A stretch of DNA of 12,916 bases, taken from positions 1 through 12,916 of the forward strand of contig JBLIZO010000028.1 of NCBI GenBank assembly GCA_048859965.1, in the 5' to 3' direction. This DNA is from Fluviibacter sp048859965. Lineage in GTDB: Bacteria; Pseudomonadota; Gammaproteobacteria; Burkholderiales; Rhodocyclaceae. This document shows, piece by piece, positions 1-6,493 of the stretch. The notes beneath the pieces were generated by a model. It was not told where the DNA came from and searched no databases. It saw nothing but the letters and a program-made list of their open reading frames with translations. A program made the translations under genes and the position numbers. How positions within the stretch are numbered: the first letter of the stretch is position 1; every line of letters begins with the position of its first letter.

Positions 1-664
1 GAACCTCATGCATCTTCTGCGTGTAGAAGTTGGAGATCGGGTTCTCGGTCCCATCCACCACACCTGTCTGCAGGGCCTGGTAGACCTCAGAGAACGGCAG
101 CACTTGCGGCAACGCGCCCAAGGCACGCATCTGAGCCTCTAAAACCTTGGAGGACTGGATGCGCATCTTCTTACCCTTCAGATCCGTTGGCTGCTTGATC
201 GGGGTATTGGCCGAGAACGACGTGAACCCGTGAGCCCAGTAAGACAGACCGCGAAGACCCTTGGGCTCGAGCTTTGCCAGAATTGATTTGCCGATCGGGC
301 CTTGAGTGATCTTGTGCAACTGATCGTAGTTATCAAAGATGTAAGGCAGATCGAACATCTCGAACTCTTTCACCCCCAGCGGACCAAACTTGGCCAGCGA
401 TGGCGCCAGCATCTGGACGGCACCCAGTTGCAACGCTTCCATCTCTTCCTTGTCTTTATACAGGGTGCTGTTGGCGTACACTTCCACCTTCACTTTGCCC
501 TTGGTGTACTCCTCGGCCTTCTTCTTGAAGTATTCAGCGGCCAATCCTTTCGGGGTGTCATTCGCCACAACATGGCTGAACTTGATGACAATCGGCTGTT
601 GCGCCACGGCCCAGGTCGAACAGGCCGCCAGCAGCGATGCCACCAGCAGTTTCATCTTTTTCAT
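1..664 (-). CDS. dctP: TRAP transporter C4-dicarboxylate-binding protein DctP (3' end cut by window edge)
   Basis: Periplasmic solute-binding subunit of a TRAP transporter. It would catch a C4-dicarboxylate (succinate, malate, fumarate) and hand it to DctQ/DctM, which I would expect beyond the left edge. I read 221 codons of a family usually about 330 residues long. The N-terminus MKKMKLLVASLLAAC...AVA-QQ is a signal peptide. After it come the family signatures IKFSHVVANDTPKG, VEVYANSTLYKDKEEMEALQLGAVQM, a central KKMRIQSS segment with the conserved carboxylate-binding Arg, and VVDGTENPISNFYTQK. The start at 664 is set by an AAAGGAG Shine-Dalgarno (671-677) six bases upstream; an internal ATG three codons later is less well placed. 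Transcription most likely comes from the sigma-54 promoter at 741-756. The signal peptide also contains a lipobox-like LAAC, so lipoprotein processing cannot be excluded. The family is certain; the exact substrate is inferred. Confidence 0.93.
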   Translation of the reverse strand, partial: MKKMKLLVASLLAACSTWAVAQQPIVIKFSHVVANDTPKGLAAEYFKKKAEEYTKGKVKVEVYANSTLYKDKEEMEALQLGAVQMLAPSLAKFGPLGVKEFEMFDLPYIFDNYDQLHKITQGPIGKSILAKLEPKGLRGLSYWAHGFTSFSANTPIKQPTDLKGKKMRIQSSKVLEAQMRALGALPQVLPFSEVYQALQTGVVDGTENPISNFYTQKMHEV

Positions 665-740
665 TCCTCGCTCCTTTGTTTTTAAATGATGCGCTCTTAT
701 CCTAATGAAGCACGCTGCGCGCTTTCATTACACCATATTT

Positions 741-756
741 AGCAATGGACGTGCCA
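741..756 (-). promoter_or_regulatory. Sigma-54 (RpoN) promoter for dctP
   Basis: The minus strand reads TGGCACGTCCATTGCT, an exact match to the sigma-54 consensus TGGCACG-N4-TTGCW. The invariant GG (-24) is at 754-755 and the GC (-12) at 742-743, with the required 10 bases between. The start of transcription would be near 730, giving a leader of about 66 nt before the dctP ATG at 664. Known dicarboxylate uptake genes (rhizobial dctA, Pseudomonas aeruginosa dctPQM) are driven by RpoN with the DctB/DctD two-component pair, which fits. The regulator genes are not in this window. Confidence 0.85.
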
Positions 757-840
757 AAACCAGAGGGGCCAGGAGAAACAATTAAAACCGTTAAAAATCA
801 ATAGACTGTCAGAAAACCTAACGAAATCGGCGCGCAGCGA

Positions 841-888
841 ATTCCGACCGCCCGGAATCAGACGCCGCCGTTTCTGAAAATCCGGAAT
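841..888. promoter_or_regulatory. Candidate upstream activator site: inverted repeat plus a third half-site
   Basis: ATTCCG (841-846) and CGGAAT (853-858) form a perfect inverted repeat around 6 bases. A further CGGAAT lies at 883-888, exactly 30 bp (about three helical turns) from the first. The dyad centre is about 120 bp upstream of the predicted sigma-54 start site, where enhancer-binding proteins such as DctD usually bind. That role is inferred from position and symmetry. The same dyad lies just after the tilS stop and could instead be part of a weak tilS terminator, but no good T-tract follows. Nothing else is recognised in the 665-910 gap beyond this and the promoter. Confidence 0.4.
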
Positions 889-910
889 GTTTACAGGGCA
901 GCGTTAAAAC

Positions 911-2221
911 CTACAGGCAAACAACGGCATAGGCATCCCACCAGACGCTACCCGACTGTGCGATTGGCTGCCTGCTCGCAGAATCCGACCAACCCAAACC
1001 CGCGACCCAGAGCAATCGCCCGGCCTGCCAGAGCCCTGGCAACCTCGGGCGCACCCAGGGAGGAATGCCCTGCTCACGCAATAATTCGCTGACGAGATCC
1101 CGGCAACGCCCTCTGGGCTGAAAGCGCTGCCCTTGCCCAATGACGGCAACCTGCAGGCTGCCGTCTGCATCCAGAACATCATCAATCCGCAACTGACCAT
1201 CCGGCCAATGACTGACGCCCGGCGATAGATCGTGCTCGGATGGCGGCATATGCGCCATCGCCCGGTCAATCCAAATATGGTCTCGCCAGACGTGAACACC
1301 CACATTATCAAAATGAACCAGCACTTCGGATGCCGACCGGGCCGATACGACCTGCGCCGCAAGCGTCATGAGACGGCGGGCTGCCGGAATGCGTATGCCC
1401 GCTTGAGTGAGCTCATAGCGTAGCAGGTTGCGCATCGCGGGTTCCGGAAGCTGTTGCAGGCATTGCACCGATAAATAGCCGGCGGTATCGCGACAGGCGC
1501 CAGCATCAAGCACCGCCAGACGATCCAGCAAGGCTGCCTGCTCCTGCATCTGGTCGGCCGTCCGAGACAGCACCTGCACCACACCGGGAAAAACAGCGGC
1601 CATGGTCGGTAGCACCTGATGCCGAACATAGTTGCGTCGGTAACGACAATCCGCGTTGCTTTCGTCTTCGATCCAACGTAACTGCTGCGCTGTTGCCCAT
1701 GCCAGCAATGCCGCACGTGGCAGATCAATCAATGGCCTCAGCATGTGCTTTGGCCCCAGAAGGCGTGCCTTAGGGAATCCCGCCAGCCCTGTAGCGCCCG
1801 CACCACGACACAGATTGAGCAGAAAAGTCTCGGCGCGATCATTCTGGTGATGCCCCAGGCAGAGAATATCGCCAGGCACCGATTCAAAAGCCGCATAACG
1901 GCTTTCTCTTGCCACGCGTTCCACACCTTTGCCGGTCGCATCCGGCAGTTGCACACGGACAACATGGCATGGCACGGCCAAGGCATCGCAGATCGAAACA
2001 CTGAAGGCCGCCCACGCATCCGCGTTCGACGACAGTCCGTGGTGCACATGAACGGCTGAAAGTTCTAAAGCCATCTCCGCGCGTAACTGCGCCAACGCAT
2101 GCAGCAGGACAACCGAGTCCAGCCCGCCGGATAATCCAACGACCACTCGGCGCCCAAGCTTCAGCGGTTGAGCAAGGGCATCACGAATGGCAGCAATAAT
2201 GCAATCCGGGCCGGTTGCCAT
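911..2221 (-). CDS. tilS: tRNA(Ile)-lysidine synthase TilS
   Basis: An essential enzyme that uses ATP and lysine to turn C34 of the CAU-anticodon tRNA-Ile into lysidine, so that it reads AUA and is charged with Ile rather than Met. From the ATG at 2221 the protein has 436 residues, close to the 432 of E. coli. The PP-loop SGGLDS is at residues 31-36, HVHHGLS at 58-64, VERVARESRY at 100-109, and the second ATP-pyrophosphatase motif GHHQNDRAET at 123-132. NYVRHQVLP follows, then the C-terminal substrate-recognition domain with a QPRGRCRDLVSELLREQGIPPWVR stretch split by no stop. An in-frame TTG at 2251 would add 10 residues and start 5 bases after the accA stop; neither start has a strong Shine-Dalgarno, and I prefer the ATG because family members have a short N-terminus. 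Probably co-transcribed with accA. Confidence 0.95.
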   Translation of the reverse strand: MATGPDCIIAAIRDALAQPLKLGRRVVVGLSGGLDSVVLLHALAQLRAEMALELSAVHVHHGLSSNADAWAAFSVSICDALAVPCHVVRVQLPDATGKGVERVARESRYAAFESVPGDILCLGHHQNDRAETFLLNLCRGAGATGLAGFPKARLLGPKHMLRPLIDLPRAALLAWATAQQLRWIEDESNADCRYRRNYVRHQVLPTMAAVFPGVVQVLSRTADQMQEQAALLDRLAVLDAGACRDTAGYLSVQCLQQLPEPAMRNLLRYELTQAGIRIPAARRLMTLAAQVVSARSASEVLVHFDNVGVHVWRDHIWIDRAMAHMPPSEHDLSPGVSHWPDGQLRIDDVLDADGSLQVAVIGQGQRFQPRGRCRDLVSELLREQGIPPWVRPRLPGLWQAGRLLWVAGLGWSDSASRQPIAQSGSVWWDAYAVVCL

Positions 2222-2256
2222 AAGCTCAACCGGATCGGCAGGTGCCGCCAAGAAGA

Positions 2257-3222
2257 TCAGGCGCCGGTCGTTTCAAATGCACCGTAAGCCATCAGGCGAT
2301 CAATACGACGCCGAACCAGCGCATCATGATCCAGCCCACCAACACGCGACAACGCTTGCTCTAAGGCACTTTTCAAGTTTTTCGCCATACCGACGACATC
2401 ACGATGCGCACCGCCCGGCGTTTCTTCAACCACCTGATCAATCAGACTCAGACTTTTCAGTCGACCCGCCGTAATCCCCATGATTTCGGCGGCTTCAGAC
2501 GCCTTTTCCGCGCTCTTCCATAAAATGGTCGCGCAGCCTTCGGGCGAAATCACCGAATAGGTTGAATGCTGCAGCATCAGGACCTCATCGCCCACGGCAA
2601 TAGCTAACGCGCCACCCGAACCACCTTCGCCGATAACGGTAACGATAATCGGCGTCTTGAGTTCAGCCATGACCAGCAGGTTTCGACCAATGGCCTCGGA
2701 CTGTCCACGCTCTTCTGCGCCGATACCGGGATAGGCACCCGGGGTGTCCACAAAGGTAAAAACCGGCAAACCGAACTTTTCGGCAAGCTTCATCAGACGC
2801 AACGCCTTACGATAGCCTTCGGGACGGGGCATGCCGAAGTTACGATAAATCTTTTCCTTGGTGTCGCGGCCCTTTTGATGGCCGATGACGATGCAGGGTT
2901 CACCATTCAAACGGGCGAGGCCTCCGACAATGGCCTTGTCGTCCGCGAAAGCGCGGTCGCCATGTAGCTCGTGGAAATCAGTAAAGATATTCTGAACGTA
3001 GTCCAAGGTATAGGGACGCTGTGGATGACGAGCCACTTGGGCGCTCTGCCACGGCGTCAGCCTGGCATAGATGTCATGGGACAAAGTACGGCTTTTTTCA
3101 GCCAGACGTTCGACCTCGTCGGAAATATCGACACCCGACTCCTCCTGCATGGCACGGAGCTCATCGATCTTGTTTTCCAGTTCGGCGATCGGCTGTTCAA
3201 AGTCGAGAAACGTCGTTTTCAT
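2257..3222 (-). CDS. accA: Acetyl-CoA carboxylase carboxyltransferase subunit alpha
   Basis: Alpha subunit of the carboxyltransferase half of acetyl-CoA carboxylase. With AccD it moves the carboxyl group from biotin on AccB to acetyl-CoA, making malonyl-CoA for fatty acid synthesis. The product has 321 residues (E. coli 319). The start MKTTFLDFEQPIAELENKIDEL matches the conserved N-terminus almost word for word, so I place it at 3222, not at in-frame ATGs further upstream; an AGGA lies 10 bases before it. The crotonase-type core is clear: GHQKGRDTKEK, FGMPRPEGYRKALRLM, FVDTPGAYPGIGAEERGQ, the glycine-rich oxyanion segment GEGGSGGALAI, and SPEGCATILWK. The preceding leader contains a perfect 9-bp hairpin (3248-3273). 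tilS follows directly, an arrangement common in proteobacteria. Confidence 0.98.
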   Translation of the reverse strand: MKTTFLDFEQPIAELENKIDELRAMQEESGVDISDEVERLAEKSRTLSHDIYARLTPWQSAQVARHPQRPYTLDYVQNIFTDFHELHGDRAFADDKAIVGGLARLNGEPCIVIGHQKGRDTKEKIYRNFGMPRPEGYRKALRLMKLAEKFGLPVFTFVDTPGAYPGIGAEERGQSEAIGRNLLVMAELKTPIIVTVIGEGGSGGALAIAVGDEVLMLQHSTYSVISPEGCATILWKSAEKASEAAEIMGITAGRLKSLSLIDQVVEETPGGAHRDVVGMAKNLKSALEQALSRVGGLDHDALVRRRIDRLMAYGAFETTGA

Positions 3223-3247
3223 CGGCACATCATCCTGCATCGGGTTT

Positions 3248-3273
3248 ATGGCCTCTATTCTAACAGAGGCCAT
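3248..3273 (-). repeat. Perfect inverted repeat (hairpin or operator) in the accA leader
   Basis: ATGGCCTCT (3248-3256) and AGAGGCCAT (3265-3273) form a perfect 9-bp stem around an 8-base loop. On the coding strand the loop contains GTTAGAAT, which includes TAGAAT, a plausible -10 box. The hairpin ends 25 bases before the accA start and has no T-tract, so it is not an intrinsic terminator for the glycosylase gene upstream. It may be an operator over an accA promoter or an mRNA structure. The symmetry is seen; the role is inferred. Confidence 0.5.
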
Positions 3274-3300
3274 CCTCAGCCCATGACGCAGCGCAACCAA

Positions 3301-3945
3301 TCAATAACTGACAATGACCGGATCCAAACTCCGCCAGAGATACCAGGTGGCAACCGTGCGCCATGGCGCCCAGATTTTGCCCTGTGCCCGCAGGGTGCTC
3401 AGCGGCTGTTTTTCGCCGTCGAAATAGTAACGCCAGACGGCTTTTTGGAGGCCAATATCATCCACTGGAAAAACGTCCGGCCGCATCAGGTTGAAGATCA
3501 GAAACATTTCCGCCGTCCAGCGGCCTATGCCGCGCACTGCAGTGAGTTCAGCGATGACTGCCTCATCGGGCATATCTACCCAGTCGCACGCATGAATCCG
3601 GCCATGCACGAAGTGTGCTGCCAGGTCCCGGCCATATTCTGCTTTACGCTGCGAGAGACCGCAGGCGCGCAGTGCATCAATCTCTTTCACGTAGACAGCT
3701 TCCGGCGTAATCACCCCTACCGCAGCGCAGACGCGGGACCAGACGCTGTCAGCCGCTTTAACCGAGATCTGCTGACCGACAATGGAACGCAGCAAGGTCT
3801 GGAAAGGATCGCCACGCGACGACAGCATCGCTTCCGGGTACCCTCGAATCAACCTAGCCATGATCGGGTCATTGCGCGAGAGCGCCCGGGTCGCGCGTTG
3901 CCAGTAATCTGGCTGGTTTGAGGTGCTGCCCTGCATGGCGGCCAT
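3301..3945 (-). CDS. DNA-3-methyladenine glycosylase (AlkA-like, HhH-GPD family)
   Basis: A base-excision repair glycosylase that removes alkylated purines from DNA and leaves an abasic site. The product has 214 residues, typical of the short AlkA-like glycosylases that lack the extra N-terminal domain of E. coli AlkA (282 residues). Visible features are LLRSIVGQQISVKAAD (residues 51-66), the helix-hairpin-helix LTAVRGIGRWTAEMF (134-148), and the GPD segment RPDVFPVDDIGLQKAV, whose Asp pair D162/D163 holds the catalytic aspartate. There is no C-terminal iron-sulfur Cys cluster, which argues against an endonuclease III or MutY identity. The ATG at 3945 is 5 bases after the gloC stop, so the two are probably co-transcribed. 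No clear Shine-Dalgarno is seen; an ATG three codons downstream is an alternative. A gene of this family beside accA is common in betaproteobacteria. Confidence 0.9.
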   Translation of the reverse strand: MAAMQGSTSNQPDYWQRATRALSRNDPIMARLIRGYPEAMLSSRGDPFQTLLRSIVGQQISVKAADSVWSRVCAAVGVITPEAVYVKEIDALRACGLSQRKAEYGRDLAAHFVHGRIHACDWVDMPDEAVIAELTAVRGIGRWTAEMFLIFNLMRPDVFPVDDIGLQKAVWRYYFDGEKQPLSTLRAQGKIWAPWRTVATWYLWRSLDPVIVSY

Positions 3946-3950
3946 GACGG

Positions 3951-4601
3951 TCAGTGCTGTCCGTCTGCCACGTAGGGGTTATCGATGCGTTCGTCGCCAA
4001 AGGTAGACATCGGGCCATGACCGGGTACAAAACGGACATCATCACCCAACGGAAACAGCTTCCTGCGAATTGAATCGATGAGTTGCTGATGATTACCACG
4101 GGGAAAATCCGTGCGACCAATCGACTGCTGGAAGAGTACATCCCCAACCAATGCCAGGCGACTTGGTGCATGGTAGAAACACACGTGCCCCGGTGTATGA
4201 CCAGGGCAGTGAATGACTGACAGTGTTTCACCAGCGACGGTCACGGTATCACCATCATCGAGCCAACGATCCGGCTCAAAGGCTTCAACATGCGGAAAAC
4301 CGAACTTCTGGGATTGCAGGGGCATGCCCTGTATCCAGAACGCGTCCTCTCGCTGTGGCCCCTCAATGGGAATATTCAAACGTTTCGCCAGCTCTGCCGC
4401 GCCGCCGGCATGGTCGATATGGCCGTGTGTGATTAGAATTTTCTCCAGTGATATCCCGCGTTGTTCAATCTCGGCGACAAGGCGATCAATGTCTCCCCCG
4501 GGGTCAACAATAGCGCCTCGTCTACTGACCTCATCCCACAGCAAGGTACAGTTTTGCGCAAATGGTGTCACGGGAATGATGGCAAATTGGAGGGCGGGCA
4601 T
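3951..4601 (-). CDS. gloC: Hydroxyacylglutathione hydrolase, YcbL/GloC-type (metallo-beta-lactamase fold)
   Basis: A zinc hydrolase of the glyoxalase II group that splits S-lactoylglutathione to D-lactate and glutathione, the second step of methylglyoxal detoxification. The product has 216 residues (E. coli YcbL/GloC 215), and it follows YcbL closely along its whole length, including IIPVTPFAQNC and the ending PGHGP.ST. Metal ligands are all present: H59, H61, D63 and H64 in THGHIDH, then H135 (CPGHTPGH), D154 (VGDVLF) and H195. It lacks the C-terminal helical domain of classical GloB. I chose the ATG at 4601 (MPALQFAIIPVT), because the reading frame's upstream extension to a TTG at 4670 has no counterpart in the family and would overlap the start of the divergent alx gene. 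It shares the 68-bp gap with alx and heads the run gloC-glycosylase-accA-tilS. Confidence 0.93.
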   Translation of the reverse strand: MPALQFAIIPVTPFAQNCTLLWDEVSRRGAIVDPGGDIDRLVAEIEQRGISLEKILITHGHIDHAGGAAELAKRLNIPIEGPQREDAFWIQGMPLQSQKFGFPHVEAFEPDRWLDDGDTVTVAGETLSVIHCPGHTPGHVCFYHAPSRLALVGDVLFQQSIGRTDFPRGNHQQLIDSIRRKLFPLGDDVRFVPGHGPMSTFGDERIDNPYVADGQH

Positions 4602-4669
4602 AAGGGCGTTTCCGTTGCGGATGAAAAGTAAGGGCTGGGCCAGTTTTTCAGAGGATTGGTCGTGGCACA

Positions 4670-5674
4670 ATGGCGGATTCGGATATACATTTTGCCACGA
4701 TCACCATGCCAGATACCCTGACGCCCCACATCACATCACCATTTGCCTGGGCAGCCCTCCTGGTGTTTGTCGCCGCCGCCCTCGCCGCCGACTTTCTCTC
4801 GCTCAAACGTCAGGGCAATCGGGTGATCGGCTTTCGTGATGCGCTACACTGGTCGCTGGTGTGGGTGGCGCTGGCCATGGTGTTCTGCGCAGGCCTGTGG
4901 CTGACGCTTGATCTGAGCGCTGAACGTTCCTATGCCAACCTGAAGGCTGGCGAATTTCTAACCGGGTATCTGATTGAGAAATCGCTATCAGTCGATAACC
5001 TGTTCGTATTTCTCATGCTGTTCACCGCCTTTCAGGTACCGCTGGCACAACAAAAAAAGGCGCTCATGATCGGCATTATCGCCGCCATCATTCTACGTAT
5101 CGTCTTGATTCTGGTTGGTGCCTGGCTGATCAGCCAATTCAGCTGGGTCATGTACCTGTTCGGCCTGTTCCTGCTTTACACGGGGGTCAAGATGGTCGTT
5201 GCCGACGAGGAAGAGCCCGATCTGCAGAATAATCGCCTGTTGCAATGGATGCGCCGTCACTTGACCGTCAGCCACGAATATCATGGCAGCGCACTTTATT
5301 TTCTCAAGGAGGGCGTACGCACCTTCACACCGCTATTCTTGGTCGTGGCGCTCATCGGCGTTACCGACGTCATGTTCGCGCTGGATTCCATTCCTGCAAT
5401 CTTTGCGGTGACGACGGATCCCTACATTGTGATGAGCTCGAACATCTTTGCCGTGCTCGGCTTACGCGCACTTTATTTCATGTTGGCCGGAATGGCAGAA
5501 CGCTTTCACCTGCTTAAATTCGGTCTGGCGGCGATTCTGGTCTTTATCGGCACCAAGATGCTGATCGTCGATTTCTACCATATCCCGGTGGGGGCTTCGC
5601 TGGCGATTGTTCTGGCGTTCCTCGTTGTCACCATGATCGCCAGCCTGCTGGTTAAACCTAAAGCAGGCCACTGA
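4670..5674 (+). CDS. alx: TerC-family integral membrane protein, Alx-like
   Basis: An inner-membrane protein of the TerC family. E. coli Alx is linked to manganese export and is induced at alkaline pH; the same job here is inferred. The product has 334 residues (E. coli Alx about 320) with some nine hydrophobic segments. The signature acidic motifs are intact: FLTGYLIEKSLSVDN (E103, D109, N110) and VTDVMFALDSIPAIFAVTTDP (D233, D239), followed by GLRALYFMLAGMAERF and VFIGTKMLIVDFYHIP, which are nearly identical to Alx. The only plus-strand gene of the window. The ATG at 4670 has a GAGGA 14 bases upstream, rather far; an ATG at 4706 has none but gives an N-terminus closer in length to Alx, so the start is uncertain. 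Only 68 bp separate it from gloC, too little for the long structured leader known from E. coli alx. Confidence 0.9.
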   Translation: MADSDIHFATITMPDTLTPHITSPFAWAALLVFVAAALAADFLSLKRQGNRVIGFRDALHWSLVWVALAMVFCAGLWLTLDLSAERSYANLKAGEFLTGYLIEKSLSVDNLFVFLMLFTAFQVPLAQQKKALMIGIIAAIILRIVLILVGAWLISQFSWVMYLFGLFLLYTGVKMVVADEEEPDLQNNRLLQWMRRHLTVSHEYHGSALYFLKEGVRTFTPLFLVVALIGVTDVMFALDSIPAIFAVTTDPYIVMSSNIFAVLGLRALYFMLAGMAERFHLLKFGLAAILVFIGTKMLIVDFYHIPVGASLAIVLAFLVVTMIASLLVKPKAGH

Positions 5675-6032
5675 TCGCCTGCGCCATAGCTTCCTGCACC
5701 GCCGGTAATTCGCCCAACGGCGGTAATAGTCGGAATGAGGTATCCGGATATTGCGCCTGTAGTTGCGCCAACATCGCCGGCACCTCTTGACGCAAATGGC
5801 CACCTTGCGCGATAAAAAAAGGTAGTACATCGACCTGCCGCACCGGCTCCGACGCCTGTCGACATAACGCAGCCACTGCCTCGGGCAGCGTGGGGCTCAT
5901 AAACTCCAGAAAAGCGACGCTAATGGCCAGATCCGGGTTGCTCATCCGCAAACGTTGCACGACGGCGAGCACGGGGCGCGCCCACGCTGGATCGCGGGCA
6001 CCATGAGCAAAGAGAATCAGCGCCTTTTCCAT
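5658..6032 (-). CDS. cbiX: Short-form sirohydrochlorin chelatase (CbiX)
   Basis: Inserts cobalt or iron (ferrous ion) into sirohydrochlorin, on the way to cobalamin or siroheme. The product has 124 residues, the length of the single-domain short CbiX, which works as a homodimer; long-form CbiX is a fused tandem. The two metal-binding histidines are in place: H10 in ILFAHGARDPAWARP and H79 in PFFIAQGGHLRQEVP. The conserved FLEF (E43) and a DVLPFF strand are also seen. No other siroheme or cobalamin gene is nearby, so the metal cannot be assigned. The gene starts 21 bases after the sspB stop without a clear Shine-Dalgarno and probably rides on the sspAB message. Its last 17 bases overlap the end of the convergent alx gene. 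Confidence 0.88.
   Translation of the reverse strand: MEKALILFAHGARDPAWARPVLAVVQRLRMSNPDLAISVAFLEFMSPTLPEAVAALCRQASEPVRQVDVLPFFIAQGGHLRQEVPAMLAQLQAQYPDTSFRLLPPLGELPAVQEAMAQAISGLL
5661..5682 (-). terminator. Weak hairpin terminator inside the alx/cbiX tail-to-tail overlap
   Basis: GCAGGC (5663-5668) and GCCTGC (5677-5682) form a 6-bp GC-rich stem with an 8-base loop. On the minus strand it is followed by TTTAGGTTTAAC, a broken T-tract that includes the cbiX stop codon. On the plus strand no T-tract follows. The hairpin lies within the last codons of both genes. It may end cbiX transcription weakly; no better terminator is visible nearby. Confidence 0.35.
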
Positions 6033-6053
6033 GACGTTGCCGGTGCTTCAGCG

Positions 6054-6482
6054 CTACTTGACGCGTTGCAGGTGTGGCCTGCCGGGTCGCGACGCTGGCT
6101 TCGCTTCAGGTTCCGCTACCGAAGGCGTGGGTGACGGTTGGGACGCTTCAGCACCAGGCGTCTCGGAGACGACGGACGGTTCATAGGCAAACTCCATGCC
6201 CGCCCCGTTTTCGCGAGCAAAAATCCCGATCACTGCGCCAACCGGGAAAATCAACTCGCGGGACACGCCACCGAAACGCGCCGACAGGGTGACCCAATCA
6301 TTGCCGATATCCAGCGCACCAGTCGCAGCCGGGCTGAGGTTCAGGGTCAGTGTGCCATCCTGCACATATTCCAGCGGGACGCGGCACTGTTCATCAACAA
6401 ACAGCGAGAGGTAAGGCGTTAATCCGGCATCGCAGCACCATGACCACAATGCACGGATCAGATAGGGCTTACTGGAAAGCAA
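6054..6482 (-). CDS. sspB: ClpXP adaptor / stringent starvation protein B
   Basis: An adaptor that binds ssrA-tagged peptides from stalled ribosomes, and some other substrates, and delivers them to the ClpXP protease. The product has 142 residues. The folded substrate-binding domain (about 1-105) shows KPYLIRALWSWCCDAGLTPYL, VPLEYVQDGTLTLNLSPAATG, SARFGGVSRELIFPVGAVIGIFARENG, all conserved. A flexible Pro/Glu-rich linker follows (about 106-131), then the C-terminal ClpX-docking tail RPGRPHLQRVK, which matches the E. coli ending GRPALRVVK. The start is TTG at 6482: no ATG lies further upstream in frame, the N-terminus aligns with E. coli SspB just here, and an AAGG lies 7 bases before it. It begins 11 bases after the sspA stop, so the pair is an operon with probable translational coupling. 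Confidence 0.95.
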   Translation of the reverse strand: MLSSKPYLIRALWSWCCDAGLTPYLSLFVDEQCRVPLEYVQDGTLTLNLSPAATGALDIGNDWVTLSARFGGVSRELIFPVGAVIGIFARENGAGMEFAYEPSVVSETPGAEASQPSPTPSVAEPEAKPASRPGRPHLQRVK

Positions 6483-6493
6483 GAGAGCGCCTT

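Noticed and set aside
702..728. Possible 8-codon upstream ORF (MKARSVLH) in the dctP leader
   Set aside because: It would begin almost at the predicted transcription start, has no Shine-Dalgarno and no regulatory codon run. Most likely chance.
2971..3921. Plus-strand open frame of 316 codons across accA and the glycosylase
   Set aside because: It runs antisense over two clear genes and their gap, and shows no family motif.
4602..4669. Sigma-70 promoters for the divergent gloC and alx genes
   Set aside because: Promoters must be near, but no -35/-10 pair on either strand is good enough to place.
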